Source: Acanthaster planci
Lineage: Eukaryota; Echinodermata; Asteroidea; Valvatida; Acanthasteridae
DNA: 64,000 nucleotides
Assembly: GCF_001949145.1 (NCBI RefSeq)
Contig: NW_019091362.1
Coordinates: 2,910,482-2,974,481 of the forward strand
Reading direction: 5' to 3'
The notes below the pieces were generated by a model. The model did no database searches, was not told the origin of the DNA, and saw nothing but the letters and a program-made list of their open reading frames with translations. Position numbers and translations under genes: made by a program. Positions 26,680-40,088 of this stretch are shown one piece after another. Numbering within the stretch: the first letter of the stretch is position 1; each line of letters starts with the position of its first letter.

Positions 26680-27000
26680 ACTTGCCCCAGCGGTTTTGTT
26701 AATTGCATTCTTGGCCCAGCGACAGTGGCCAAAATGATTTTCCTGAGCCACGATTACCCTTCTCCAGATGGCCGTCCCTGATTTCCAAAGCACACAATAT
26801 GCAAGGCTACCGCTCATTTGTATTACCTCTGCTCTCAATTACTTGCTCCTCCGTTACCCTGTGCACACATGACCTCTTATTATAGTTCGAGTACATTATC
26901 CATTCTCCCGGCTCCGAGGCACGGATGCTAATGCCGCGCTTCGGCCTCTCAGAGAGAGGCAGTTGATCCAAAGATGTTGCTGCCCTCTACTGGCTGCACC
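26680..27000. promoter_or_regulatory. candidate cis-regulatory block with CTCF-like motif
   Basis: Unique GC-balanced stretch containing TTGTTAATTGCAT, CCAAAATGATTTTCC and TCAATTACTTG and ending at the 14/14 CTCF-like motif. It is flanked by A-rich low-complexity DNA at 26580-26645. Confidence 0.3.
26980..26993 (-). promoter_or_regulatory. CTCF-like site
   Basis: The minus strand reads CCAGTAGAGGGCAG, matching all 14 positions of the vertebrate CTCF core CCASYAGRKGGCRS. CTCF and its core motif are conserved across bilaterians; occupancy here is inference. Confidence 0.4.
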
Positions 27001-30000
27001 CATCTCATTTTTCTTCCCGAGTGGGCTAAGAAAAATTGACTGTGACAAAGGTACAACTTACAGGCTGAAGTAATGCAATATGCAAATTATTCTAAATATT
27101 ATCGTTGTGATTTGTTCATTTTTTATCTTTCTTTCGCATTTCAAAACTAAGAAATTAATAAATCTGATCATTTTTGCTGAACCTAAAAACTCCATTCAAG
27201 AAAACCAAAGGTGTAATGAACTAGTGTGAATCACAGAAATTTGTTAACAGTTGAAGGTGACAGAATTTTCTAACCATTAAATTCATCAGCTTCTGATATT
27301 TGTTCCTTGACATTTCCAAATTGAAATGTTGTCATACTGTTACCTCATTACTGATAATAATTCCCATACAAAAAACGTAGCTTTACAAAAAAAAAATGAA
27401 AGCAGAAATAAGGGTAATTGTACTACTTATTATTTTTGCTGTGTTTTTTGAGAAACTTTTTAAAGGTACAATTACCTCTGATAATGAGATCGATAACAGC
27501 ATGACCAAATGTCAACTTTTGCATGGCACTCTCCACCTGTGATACAACAACGATTTTTGTTGAGGCATGTTGGGTATTACACCTCAGTCTTACAATACAT
27601 GTACCTGCAAATTGATGCCAGGAACTGGTTTCATATTATGGAACATTACCCATAACTAACTTCCCAAGTTACTTAATACTCATTACCGGTAGTTTTCAGA
27701 TGAAGATAACACAAGGTTTTAAAGGGTTTACAGCCGATTTTGTGATCATGTCCAAGGGTCGTTGGTACAGAAAGAATAAGTCAGTCGAATGCATTTTTTA
27801 ATGATCAAAGTTACAAGGTTTCTTCTATGGCTGTCTGGGTAGCCCTGTTTTTTTCAATGTATGTACCGTATGCTGCCCAGTCTCTGTACTCCCACTGCAT
27901 GTATTGCACAACACTATATGTAGTTTTCAACCATTTGATGTAAAATTTTCAAGTTGAAACATGTTCCACATTGTCTAATCCTTGGCAAAAAGTTTCTTGA
28001 CACTTGTTCTTTAACACCAATTTACATACATGAAACAGTATGTAAGTCTGACATGAACCTTGAAGTTCTCAGGCATGTACTGTACATGTATGTATGTATG
28101 GATACATGTACACATACTGTGCATGTACATGTTGGGCGTGATTGGTCGGTCAGCATGATCGCACGATCACAGACTGCTGCTGGGGTAGGGCTATCTGTCG
28201 ATCCTGTACAGAAACTCCAGTTGTCCTTCCCTTTTCAAAAACAATCTTCCTCCACCACTAATGGGAAAGACGAGGCAATAGACTGATGGTGGAATTATCT
28301 GCAAATCATGCAACAAGATTGACAAATCATGCAAAGACCGAGTAATTGCTCAGATCAACTAATTGCGCCCAACGTATACATGTATCTTCAGTTGTATCAT
28401 TCTGTATTAGACATTGATACTGGTAGGGGCATGTCTATGGACATTTTCTGCAGCGAATGGACTCAAATTGCTCAATTTCAAGCAAGATGAGGCAATGTCC
28501 TAAGGGCATTGCATAAACATGTACCGGTACTGTGCCAGTAAGGGGAGGGGGGGGGAAGGCAGTTGAAAAAATCTCTATCCAATTCCTCTGCACGGAAATT
28601 CTGGTGTAACAATGTTTTTGGATAAAAAACATGTGCATGCATCTCAATCATTTGAGTCAAATCCATCCATTTGTGCACATAAGGTCCCGAGTACGTCACG
28701 TTCCTGAGAGTTAACAATGCGTAAGACTGAGCTTTGCTCTAAACAAAACAATCCCCCCCCCAAGAAAAAACGCAACACGTTTCCTTCATCTGTCAGTGAG
28801 CTGATGTACCGGTATACGTAGACGGAAAATTTCCACAATGGCAAACAGTGCAATTACTGGTACTCATATGCCAACATGATGAATGCCACATATTTGCATT
28901 TTTGCAGCTCACTTTAGAGGGAATTTAAATAGAAAAACGCACTTTGCAACCAAACATCTGTGGACGGAGAAATCTGGACAATGACGAGAGAAATAATGAC
29001 TATGCACTGAGAATGTGTAAAAGTCAAGTAATGACCCTATCATAATGACAGCACTGGTGTAATTGGCCAGCCTCCAGGGTCCATCATGATGAAGTCTTTC
29101 ACACTACGAGATGCAATAAATTCTAAATGATCACTCAAAATAATCCTGGTGGTATAACTGGACAAAATAAATTTTCCCAGGACTGAGACAGGTCGGACAG
29201 CACTTTGGGGATCTGAACACCTGTTGATTGGCAAACAAAGTTCACGGACTGTGTATGAGAAACAGCTTTCAAACAATACCCCTTAATGGGACTGTATTGG
29301 ACTGACTGAACCACAATTTAAAAAAAAAAAAAATTATAAATAAATACTGGAACATGGTACCGGTAGGCCTACATGTGAAGAACCGAAAGTGCTTTGCACT
29401 CTTGGGCTTTTGTGTGAGATCCTCAGCCGTGAAGGTGGAATTTGTGATTGTGTAACCGGACAGCAAACAAGGGGAGAGGGGGAGATACATGTAGGTGCCT
29501 GCATGTGGACAGGCGCTACGCCATGCGGATGCGTCCGTGGTGTTGCCGGCATGGGCCGATCGTCATTCCCAGCACGTTCTGAGCTCTTGGGCCTCTGGGC
29601 CTTTGCATTTAGCTGTCTGACAACGTAATCATTCAATGAAAAGTGCAATGGAACAGCCGCATGTGCAGGTTGGCTTGCATTTATAAACACCCACTTGAAT
29701 GGAGGCTCTTGATTGATAACTGTCTAGATCCCCACTGCGGGATAACAAAGTCATTAACGAAAGCCTGGGAATAGTTTGTATGCATATATTCCTGAAACCA
29801 TGCACTATAGCAAGTTCACGTATTAAAGATCTGAAGGTTCTGACAACTGGAGTTAATGTACTCTGATTTCCTGTTATTTGTGAAGGGCTCAGCTGGTGCA
29901 AGAGAGATACATATATTTTGTCTCAGGAAGAAATACATGTATCATCTTGTGCAACCTTAAAATGCATAGACTTCTCTCCAGCTACAATGTATATTATTAC

Positions 30001-33000
30001 ATGTAACAGTTAAAATCTTTGGTGACTGGAAGTTAACTGGTAGGCCTACGTACATGTACATGCAGTTGACTGTTGGCTATCATTAAAAAAAAAGAACCCA
30101 TTCAACAGTAAGAGCAAGCATTATGGAACTACCAAAATACCGATTTCTTAACAGATGCCGGTATTATCAAAACTTAAGCGAAGGTACATTTCAAGTTAAT
30201 TCTGAGAGCTTACGGTACATGTACCGGTACATTAACCATTTTGAGGCGAAAGCTGTTACCGGCAAGTTCTTTTGTATGAGATTGTGGTAACACTGTATGA
30301 CGTCACTTACATGTATATAAAGTCACCCGTGTTGAATGCCTTTGCCTACACATGTGCTCCACATGTAAAAATCACACTTCTGGACAAATTCAGTTGTGCT
30401 TTCCTTGCAAGCCTGGTTTTTTTTTTTCAAACCAGAATGACTATAGGCAACATGTACCAGTACATGGACACAGCCGCCCACACAACATGGCAATAAAACA
30501 CTGCAGGTCTTTAGCCCTGTAAGTTATAATTTTTGATGAGACATGCAACTCCCTTTGAGCTCTGCTTGTATACAGTACATGAACCGGTGTCTCCAACAAA
30601 AATTTACCTTTCAGCATGCAATTTTTGTTTCATGCTAGACCGATCTATAAGCAACTGGACATTTTGGCCTAAAGCAAAAAAATAAATAAATAAATAAAAA
30701 ATCATGTGAAGCCGGAAAAAGGGCAGCTCTCATGCATAAAGGGACATTTTGAAAAAAAGAAGTAGTTTTTCAGTTGTAATTTTCATTTCAAGGGCCTTGA
30801 AATTAGTAATATGCTTTGGTGTGTATGCAATGAATGAAAGGCGATACATGTACAGTATAATTTGACAACCAGAATTAGAAGCCATTACTGCGGTGGCGCA
30901 ACACTCATAGGCATGGGGTACGCGCATTACATCTCTCTTCGACCAATAGGGTGTCATGATTTGCCAAATGTCCGCGTGTCAAACTGAAGAATGTGCGTGT
31001 GAGTGTTGTGCCAACGCAGTTATGGCGTTTAAACGGATTGGTCTATACAGACCTTGAAGTGCATAAAAAGCTCTTACTAAGTAAAAGGCAGATGGGAACT
31101 TTGGGTAGTTACGGAAAGATCTGCAATAATGGAACACAAGAGGAGCTTAGCCACACAGGTTACCCGAGTGAGTTGCACACAGTAGCCTATGACCGGTTCT
31201 GGGGTGATTTTTGTTTAGTGAACTGTTCAGCATGATTTTTCCGGTACAAATTGGGCTCCGATCAGAGAGGTCACAGAGTACAGTAATAACAACTAAGAAA
31301 GAACAATACAAACTTGAAACACAACAACAATGGAAACTGAAAAATACATAAATTTACTTGGGGTCAGCTTCAGTAGCAGATTTGCATGGGTGTGTCCAAC
31401 AATAAAAAATCATCGGTGTACACGACAGGCTTTGTTCTCTAACAATATCCAAATTGGAGGTTCACAGAAAGTGAAATCACACACGGTACCAGCGCACATG
31501 CAGCTTTATGGACAAAGCTGTAACATTTACACAGACATATGTATGTAAATGCAGTTTAAACAGTAAACTAGATACGCGTGCACAACAAGTTTACTTGCTA
31601 CATACCCAAACTGTACATGTACATGTACACACACGTCCAAATGTACTCAATTCGTGGCAGAACCTCGCTTAAAAGTGACGCAGACAACTGAGCGCGTGTA
31701 TCTGAGAGGCACTGAATATTGTTAGGACAAGCTCCAAATCTTCTCTGACAGTGCCAGATGGGACTTCCTTTGAGATATCCCTGAGTGATCCCCTTTGGGC
31801 CGATGGACAAATCTCTGGTTGTCAGTCCTTCGTACTGTCAGATCACAGGACTGGATTTAGCATGCACGAGCAGCATCAACAGTCCTTGCCCCCCCCGTCC
31901 CATATGAGATCTGCCAAGAACATGTGCACGTGTGACCAACATGTGCGGTAGGCTCCCCTCACGATACCGAAACCGTTCTGATGAACTGCTGACAAAGTCT
32001 TACATGAACTGTTCGGGCAAGAAAAGGTCACTGTGTTAGACAAAATCTGGAACAAGTGCAGTACGACACCTTGCAACAGGACATGTGCATTCTTGTACGC
32101 ATGTCCAACGAGGCACATGTGACCCCTTCTGAAGTTTCTGCACATGCATGTGGTACGACATGCTGCCATCAAGTGCCTGCCTCCCTCTGTGACTGTGCTA
32201 AATCCTATGCATTCATTAGTGTACATGATGTACATAGGGTTAGCCAAGGTTGAACGATGTCTTCATTATATTGTGACTAATGACCAGGCTATCAATTCAT
32301 CCTGCCACAGCAGAATTTATTCCAACACTTTTTTCCCCTCATCCTTCTTTGATACCTGACAGATGTACCCGTACTGTAACTGAAATTTTGTTCAAGCGTT
32401 CCTTAAATGTCTAGATTCTAGAATAACTCAATTGCTAGGTTAAGAATAAGAAATATGACTTTGGGCAGCACATTTGTAGAATACCAGTATGTATCACAAC
32501 TCCAGGCTTCCTAACTAAAAATCCCAAACAAATTCTTATGTGAAGATTTACACATGTGCAAGCAAGCACGAAATAAGTAGCAACTGCTAGTCTGGCTCCC
32601 AGACCAAAATGTACCAACTGTTATTTTGGGCAATACAATACAGCAGGGAGCCAGCCTCAGCAGTCCTCCACATTAGAAGCTCATTTGGGACATTCATGAT
32701 GGGAACTAAGATCTGTGATATATTTTCTACAGACATGTTGCCTTGAGGACATACATGTACGAGTACAAGTTCACATTCTCAACCTAGGAATTGGCTAATT
32801 CTGGACATAAGGAACATGTAGTAAATGAACTTTCAGCTCAGGTACCCATAACTCCATCAGGTGGAAGTGTGAAAACAGTGTTGTAAAAATTTCAATATGA
32901 CAGGATGAACTGATACCCTGGGCATCAGAAAAATGAAGATGTCGTCCAAAGAGGGGCTTGTGTACCGGTAGGGCTTAAACTGTACATGTCTTTGTTGCAC

Positions 33001-35092
33001 ATGCTTATTTACATGAACATGTGCATTAAAGAGTTCACACACTGTACCCACTCACAGATGCTCAATTGCAGATCTTCAACACTTGCAGCAGCACCTGTTT
33101 GGAAATGTCCCATTAAATGTACGTTACTTTACCAGGAAAGAGGAATAAAGAGCTTCCATCACATCCCAAACACAACATAAACAGAAAAAAAAAAAGATTT
33201 CTCCTCAGGCTTGGCATTCCTCTGGACCTTTGTCTTGCAGCCACAAACTGAACTGTATTTGTGAGACAGTGTGCCTTGAGTTTTTTTTGTGGGCCAAGAG
33301 GTAAGAAGCATCTGGAACTTAAATGCCTCTTCCTGACCAGAGAGAGAGAGGGGGGAGACAGCACAGCAGAGTGTCTGGCTTCCTGCTTCTAGTCTTCACA
33401 CAAACAGCAACTTCTAAAGGTCTCTCCAACCCTCTCATCCTTCTCCTGCTGATCTGCATGATGCCAGATAACAGATCCCCAAGCCACTCAGACCAGACGA
33501 GACGCTGTCAGGTTGGTAAAAAAAAAAGAAGAAAAGAGGCACACACGCACGCAGGCCGACATCGCCATGACCCAACAATGACCAAGCAAATCCGCCTTGG
33601 ATTTCGGCATCAGAGATTGAGATCTGTGGGACAGGTTCAATCCTTGGTGAAATAATCCCGTCCTTCTGCTGTCACATTCTGAGAGGTATCAGACCACAGG
33701 GTCTCAGCAAACCATCTGTCACAGTGGTGGGTGAATCGGGGTCCGCAGCATGATTTGCGAAACAGTGTCAAGTGCACGTGCTACTTCCTTTCCCTCAAAA
33801 AAAAAAAGCATGCAAGAAAGTACAGTAAGCATATCACAAAATGCCACTGAGTCTTTCAATGAAGTACACGTAGGGGTCTCATTTCACGAAGCTGAAACAC
33901 AGCAAATGTCAAACATCTGAGCATAAATTTGGTGTCCGTTTGGAATGGCACCCACAGTTAAACTTCCTAAATACTGACATACTTAAAATAAAAATTAATT
34001 CATGAATGGTCTCAGCTATTTTGCTTGTAAAAGAAACATCAAAGTGGTATGGTATTTACTGGGATGTCTGTACCCAGGAAAAAAGTCTACCTTGAAATAT
34101 CACACACTCTGGCTATCTGAATATTCAAACTTTCTGGAACAAGTAGAAGAGCTGCAAAGAGCCAATTGACAACTCAGGTTTAGAGAGTGATCCTTGAACT
34201 CTTTGAAACTGCCATAGTGTCACAGACATTTCCAGACCTTATTGGAAAACTTTGTGACTCCCTTTCCAGCTTGTGATCTGGCATGAAAGATATTCTAAGA
34301 GTATTTCTATGAGTGTACTTTAAGGCAGACGATGCGCATGCTGAACAAAGAGCAATACAGTTTTAAAAGAAATATTCCTCTAATTAAATTTCCTCTTCGA
34401 ATTTTTTGCTGTGTATGATCTACGATAGGGACTAAGGGAGTCACTCACCAATTAGGACCCCTTTAACAGACCCGTGCCTCAAAACTCAAGGTTGACCACC
34501 TGCTTTTGCAGGAAGTTGGTACATGTACAATCGAATAACTGAATACATGTATTGATCAATTTGAGGGTTGAATATTCAAGTATTCAATTATTTGAACTGA
34601 TTCCGCCTTAAAAATATGATGCACTTTTTTGACTGGGTGAAAGCGTATGGATTGATAACTGAGGTTGGAGGAAGAAAAGAAAATCTTTATATCTTTAAGT
34701 CGGAGCACGTTCGGCAACCTCCTCTGGGGAAAACCGGGCAATTGCCACCTCTATACCCAAGATGCCCGATGCCTTTCCTTCAAGTTCCCGGCCAGGGGAA
34801 CCCTGAGGGCCCAGCAGACAAAAGTACAGTGAACAAGGGTTCCGCGCATGTGATCCTTGATCAACCACGACGGATGGGCAAGTAATCCAAATGTCACTGC
34901 ACATAAGCCTCCGTTATATCATCAGGTAGTCTCCCCCCCAGCAGGAAAAGACAGCAACCTCCTTCCCCCTTCAAAATGCAGGAAAAACCATCAGTCAATA
35001 AAAGTGATGCTTGCTTTCATTGTTGCCATGGTGGGATCAGTACAAATGGCTCAGTAGAGACAGTTAGATAGTGATGAACCACTGGGGATGTC

Positions 35093-35400
35093 TACACGTA
35101 CACGTATGTACTGTACGGTACATGTGTGCAAATGTACCATAATGTACATAATACGGATACATGTACTGGTACATACAGCCCTGAACAATGTGACAGTACA
35201 TGTACATGTACACGCTGCAAGTTATACATGTACATGTAAATGTACTCCGCATGCCATGAGAAAACAAAAACAGGCCTAATGCCATTGTATGAACAATGTA
35301 CAATGTACATGTACTTGTATGTAATCTGCACAGTAAGAGCCTGTATATTTGTGCTTCTACATGTGAGTATATACCGGTATATACCGGTATGCTACATGTA
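35093..35400. repeat. densest TACATGTA/TACCGGTA palindrome cluster
   Basis: About 300 bp built largely from TACATGTAC, TACACGTAC, GTACTGGTAC and ATACCGGTAT words, including ACATGTACATGTACAC and TATACCGGTATATACCGGTA. Strongly self-complementary at short range. Confidence 0.8.
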
Positions 35401-37688
35401 TTACTAACGTGTACATCATTGTTGCAGATTAAAATTTCACATTGTTGGGTTTTTGTTTGTTTGTTTTTTTCAGGCCAATGTTAAGGAAAAGAGCAGTTAC
35501 ACAAGACAAACTCAACTGAATCAAAAACAAAGAGAAAAGTCCATTTAAAACAAACGCAGACTTCATGCGCAAGTGACAAGTTCTCAACAAGTCTGACCCT
35601 CCCAGGACCCTGCAAGACAACAAACAAGACCCCTAGTCTCAATTCAAGTCCGAAGCTATTCTAGTGAGCTGCAACAAGAACACTGCCTTGTCACTGTTCA
35701 CGCTCTTACTTGTGACTGGTCTTGAGTCTGGTCTTGTGATGGCATCAGGTCTCTTGACTACAACATGGATCATAATGACTCTGACAAGTCCGTGATCATA
35801 ATGCCTGTCTCATCTCAAGTATGTGTGCACACACTGTATTGCCCATATACGGGTACCCGGTGCACAATACAAATTACATGGAGGCCTTCCCACGAAGCTG
35901 ATTTCCACAAACAGCAGTTTGAGGCAATCACAAACAGCTCAATCCCCACAATCCAGCATTTTGCCAGCCCACGCAATCTCTTGGGCAAACAGCATGGCAA
36001 GGCTGGAAGTGCCCCACTGTCCGCTATAAAACCTAATCAAGTCTGCCAGCTCACAGGCTGACCCACACGTGCACTTCTGACTATCTGTTTTCATTTTACG
36101 GCCTACCCCTGTCTTCACTTTTATGACGCGCAGATCCCACTTTTCTCTTTCTCTCTCTGAGGTCTCACAATCCCTCGCGCCGCCGGACTTTGGACTGCCC
36201 TGCACTTTCCCTTGCACATGGCACGCACTGCGCCCGTCAGAATCTAGACCGTGACATTGAATGTTCCGCTACCAGGAAATATCATGATGGGTTCAATGCA
36301 AGAACAGGAAACTGCCGCTGAAGTACACGAGATCCAATCTGTTATTTCTTGGCTGTATCAAACGGAACAGGACCCCCCAGTGGAGGCAAATGTCAAATTG
36401 TCAGACTTGATTTTCTCCTCGTCTCTAGCACCCCCATTCCCTTTGACCTTGGAGGGGGAGAGGAGGAAACAGGGGACTATTTGGCCTTGGATATACAGTA
36501 AGGAGCTCCTGAAGGATTGAGGAGGTTACAGATGAATCATTAGTTTTACTGACATTGTCCTATATTATTACAGGAATACGTGTATGTATCATTTCATCAG
36601 GATATTTACTTAGACATGTACCGGTAGGAGAGAGGAGGGGAGAATTCATGTACCAGACAATATAAGCCATCAAATACATGTTAAAGAAGTCATAAATATT
36701 GATGACTAATGTTAGAACAGTCACATTCATTTCAGATACATGTACATGTGTATGTGTGCGGTACTGTACAACCTCAAATTCTATTTTGATTGTTTACGTC
36801 AAAGTGTGTGAAAGTTAGAGACACACACAGGCCTACATGTACCTACTACGTAAATGTACCCTCTGAAAAGAACGTGGACAACCTTCGGCTTGATGAGAAC
36901 CAGGCCAGGTTTAATGAGTAGGCCTACATTTTCACTGAGGCGACATGTAATCATGCTCGACGACCGCACACACAGAGCCAGAAATTGAAAAAATCCTTTG
37001 GTCAAAGGTCTAAACTCAGCCAACAACTGAAAAAGTCCTCCCAAATGTAGTACTGTGTATATATCCCTTGCCCCAGTGACACAAAAAACTATGGAATAGT
37101 CCATCTTCCTTCAGAGTTTAATCTCTGTCAGTCTAGTCTTTGAAGTGTTGTGAAACTATGCCAAAAAAATTGCAAAATAAGGTCCTACAATTCAGAGCAA
37201 CTTGCAAAGACCTTGAATGCATCATGCCTAAATTTCCTGTATGGGGGAACTTGGAGAATTTTGTTAACTGAAAATAAATTGTTGAGTTGATTTTATTCTA
37301 AACTACTTTTTTCCAGCAACACTAATCCTGCTTTCCATTTTCTTGTCCTCCTTCCACTACATGAACCACAGCCCACTTGACTCCCCACCAACCAGCGCCC
37401 ACGGGCCACTTTGGTGGCGGTGTATGGGGGCAGGTTTTCCTGTCAAGTGTAGGTCGCGACCTGCCATTGTTACAAATTGGCCAATCACAATGACCACAGG
37501 CTACACAACAACAACAGTGGGGTGGATGTCACGATGGCAGAATGGCACAGCTCCGGATATTTATTAAGTGCGCACAGCACACGAGGACAAAACCTGACAA
37601 AATATTAAAATTGCTCTGAGGCAACATGAAACTGCTCAGTGTGAGATACCGCTACATGTACCATTAATAAAAATGAATCCCTGAACTT

Positions 37689-37972
37689 TTCACATAACAT
37701 ATGTAACATAGTATGAACATTGTACAGGTAGCAAGAAAATGTTTTCGTCCAAGTCAAAGGAAGGAATGCTTTCCATTAGAATAATGTTAAATTTCAAACT
37801 AGGTTTTGTTTTTCTTCATTTTTAAATCAAAACAAAGCTTTTAACGTTCACATAACATGCATTATACAATCTAGCAAAAAACTCTTTACAGCCAAGTCAA
37901 AAGAAGGACTGGTTTGCATTAGAAAAACGTTAAATTACACACTGGTTTTTACTCTTCTCCATTTTACTAAGA
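37689..37972 (+). repeat. local tandem duplication, ~159-bp period
   Basis: TTCACATAACAT, CAAGTCAAARGAAGGA, GCATTAGAA or CCATTAGAA, GTTAAAT and a T-rich tail recur in order in 37689-37826 and 37848-37972. AT-rich with no coding sense. Confidence 0.75.
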
Positions 37973-38289
37973 TACAAAACTGATGTTTGATAGTAAGCTT
38001 GACAGTATATTTGTATTCTCCCCACCCCCCCAAGAATGGGACATATTATTTAGAATGCATGAGTATGTATACATACATGTACGTACATGTACATGTACCA
38101 TACATGGTGTGACAGTAGTGCATACACTCATTTCAATCAACCAATCAAAACCAGCAAGACCAGCAGTCAAGTGTTAAAACAAGGTTGTGTGTTGAGTCCC
38201 ATCTGAGTAAGCCAGTCAATATTTTTTCATCTCATACACAAACACTCAGGAACTCTAAGAGAGCACACTGAGCACACAGTGCTTATGTC

Positions 38290-38303
38290 GTTACCCTGGC
38301 AAC
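38290..38303. promoter_or_regulatory. RFX X-box-like palindrome
   Basis: GTTACCCTGGCAAC matches both X-box half-sites with a 2-base spacer. Confidence 0.35.
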
Positions 38304-40030
38304 ATTACATCAGCAACACTTATATGCTGAAATTTAAATAGTCTTTTTATTCTAAATACATTCAGAACTCGATGACCTTACAAAGAAAACACCAATTTTT
38401 AGTTTTTTACCCCTCTGCATCCCAACGTTTAGCATGTAATAAACATGCATGTTTAGTTTCTCACAACCAACACTGGTTTCAAATCCACTCAGTGCTCGCA
38501 TTAGATCTGACTCATGCATTAAACTACATGTATTTGATACATGTACGTCCCCCCCCCAATGCAGTGCACATGCAAATACGGTGTGCCCTAAATCTGTATC
38601 ACTCTTCCTCAGGTTTTCCCACGCTGGTAATAAATTACTCACAGTGATGCATGTGAAAATATGGCTTTGTTGGCCAACTGATGTTACGCCAGGTACACGT
38701 ACATGCACAAGCTTACGACTGCTGTGAAGTTTGTAATTTACTCTAACCAAGAAGTTCACATAAAATGTTAACGGCATCCAAAAATGGACACATTGGCCGA
38801 TATTCGAAGACTTTGTTCCTGTCCTGCATGCCATAACACATGAGGTTTACCCAAATGAAAAGAGCAGTCTTTGTGTGTTTGTAGCAAAAGTGAAACACTT
38901 GAGACACAAAGCATGGCTAAGACTTCAGTGCTCGCACTGTAACGTGGGACACAAATATGTTATATGTGAAACAGTGCATACATGCGGGTAAGATTGACGG
39001 ACTACGACTGGCCTAATTCCTAGTGGATTCTATCTTTTAAATGAATTTGCAAAGCCACCAATGTCTCAAAATCTAAAAATCTACAGTGTAATAACAAGGT
39101 TGCAAGAGGTGTGACAAGGAAGTGCTACGACAGGACTATAACGAATTGGTACATAGATAAGGATACTACTTTGTCTGTTTAGCAATACAATTCGTTCTTC
39201 AAAGGGCACATGTACTGTTTCTGTCATGAATTTTTCAGAACTATTCAACAGGCCTTCAGTTTGAATGTATTGAAAAATGCATCTTTTTAATCTTTCATGA
39301 TTGTCCCTGCTTTCCTGGACGACTAAGGACATTAACATGTGCAGTTATAATGTCATACACGAAAGACACGGTTACATGCATAGGTTCTCCTGTTTGAATT
39401 ATGAGCCTGGCGTTTACTCAATGAAAATATTTCTGCAACAGCGTTGCTCACTATTGAAATATACTTACAATAATCAATCACTAAACTTTAGAAAGGAAAT
39501 CTGGGCCAGCAAAATGTCTTTACAATCCAGCAGGTTTTTTTGTGCACAAATCAGTGTAATAAATATTATGGGTTTCTTCCTGAGATTTATACATTGCGGT
39601 TTTGCTCACGAATATGGAAACTCATTGCTATAAACCCAAAAAGCCATGAATTACATGTGTACATGTACACTGTAACCTTTAAAATAGGAAAACAAAAATA
39701 AAAACTAAAGTTATGTGAAACACAAACGTGCATTTTGAATGTTTGTATTTAAAAAAAAATGGATTACAGTGACCTGTAAAACAACTTACATTTTAGAACC
39801 CAGCAATATTAAAATCTATGTAGTTTTGTTCCACTTTTCCCTCAAAATTAAGGGTTTGTGACCACATGCTAAAAAGGTAAGAAATGAACGAAATGTGTAG
39901 CTTTTGTCTGAAAAGTAGTTGCCGTATTCTTTAATAAAACTTAACAAAACTAAAAACTTATCTTTGCGACTTAGCAGTTTACCAAACTCCTAAAACTGCG
40001 CGGCTGTGTGTGCTTCCCACTGGAAAGACC

Positions 40031-40088
40031 CATGTACATGTACACATGTACATGTACTTTATGTACATGTACTGTACATGCATGCACA
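40031..40088. repeat. (TACATG)n microsatellite
   Basis: Nearly uninterrupted CATGTACATGTACACATGTA type repeat ending in TACATGCATGCACAC. Similar short runs occur at about 2764, 10618, 11811, 12176, 18697, 20534, 28075, 31611, 38070, 41950 and 42040. Confidence 0.85.

Larger units (their letters stand above)
24207..37688. other. non-coding tract
   Basis: Holds the 105-bp duplication, the block at 26680-27000, an (AAAT)n run at 30679-30700, the TACATGTA-rich cluster at 35093-35400, and a GC-balanced unique stretch at 35880-36250. No exon recognised. Confidence 0.55.

Noticed and set aside
34695-34904. Minus-strand frame with GPQGSPG, suggestive of collagen
   Set aside because: Only one short Gly-X-Y stretch, no repeats and no splice sites.
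35939-36217. Minus-strand 92-codon frame with KCTCGSAC
   Set aside because: No start or splice context; the block is more plausibly regulatory or neutral unique DNA.
38352-38834. 160-codon minus-strand open frame
   Set aside because: No domain or codon-use signal; overlaps plus-strand open frames of similar quality.
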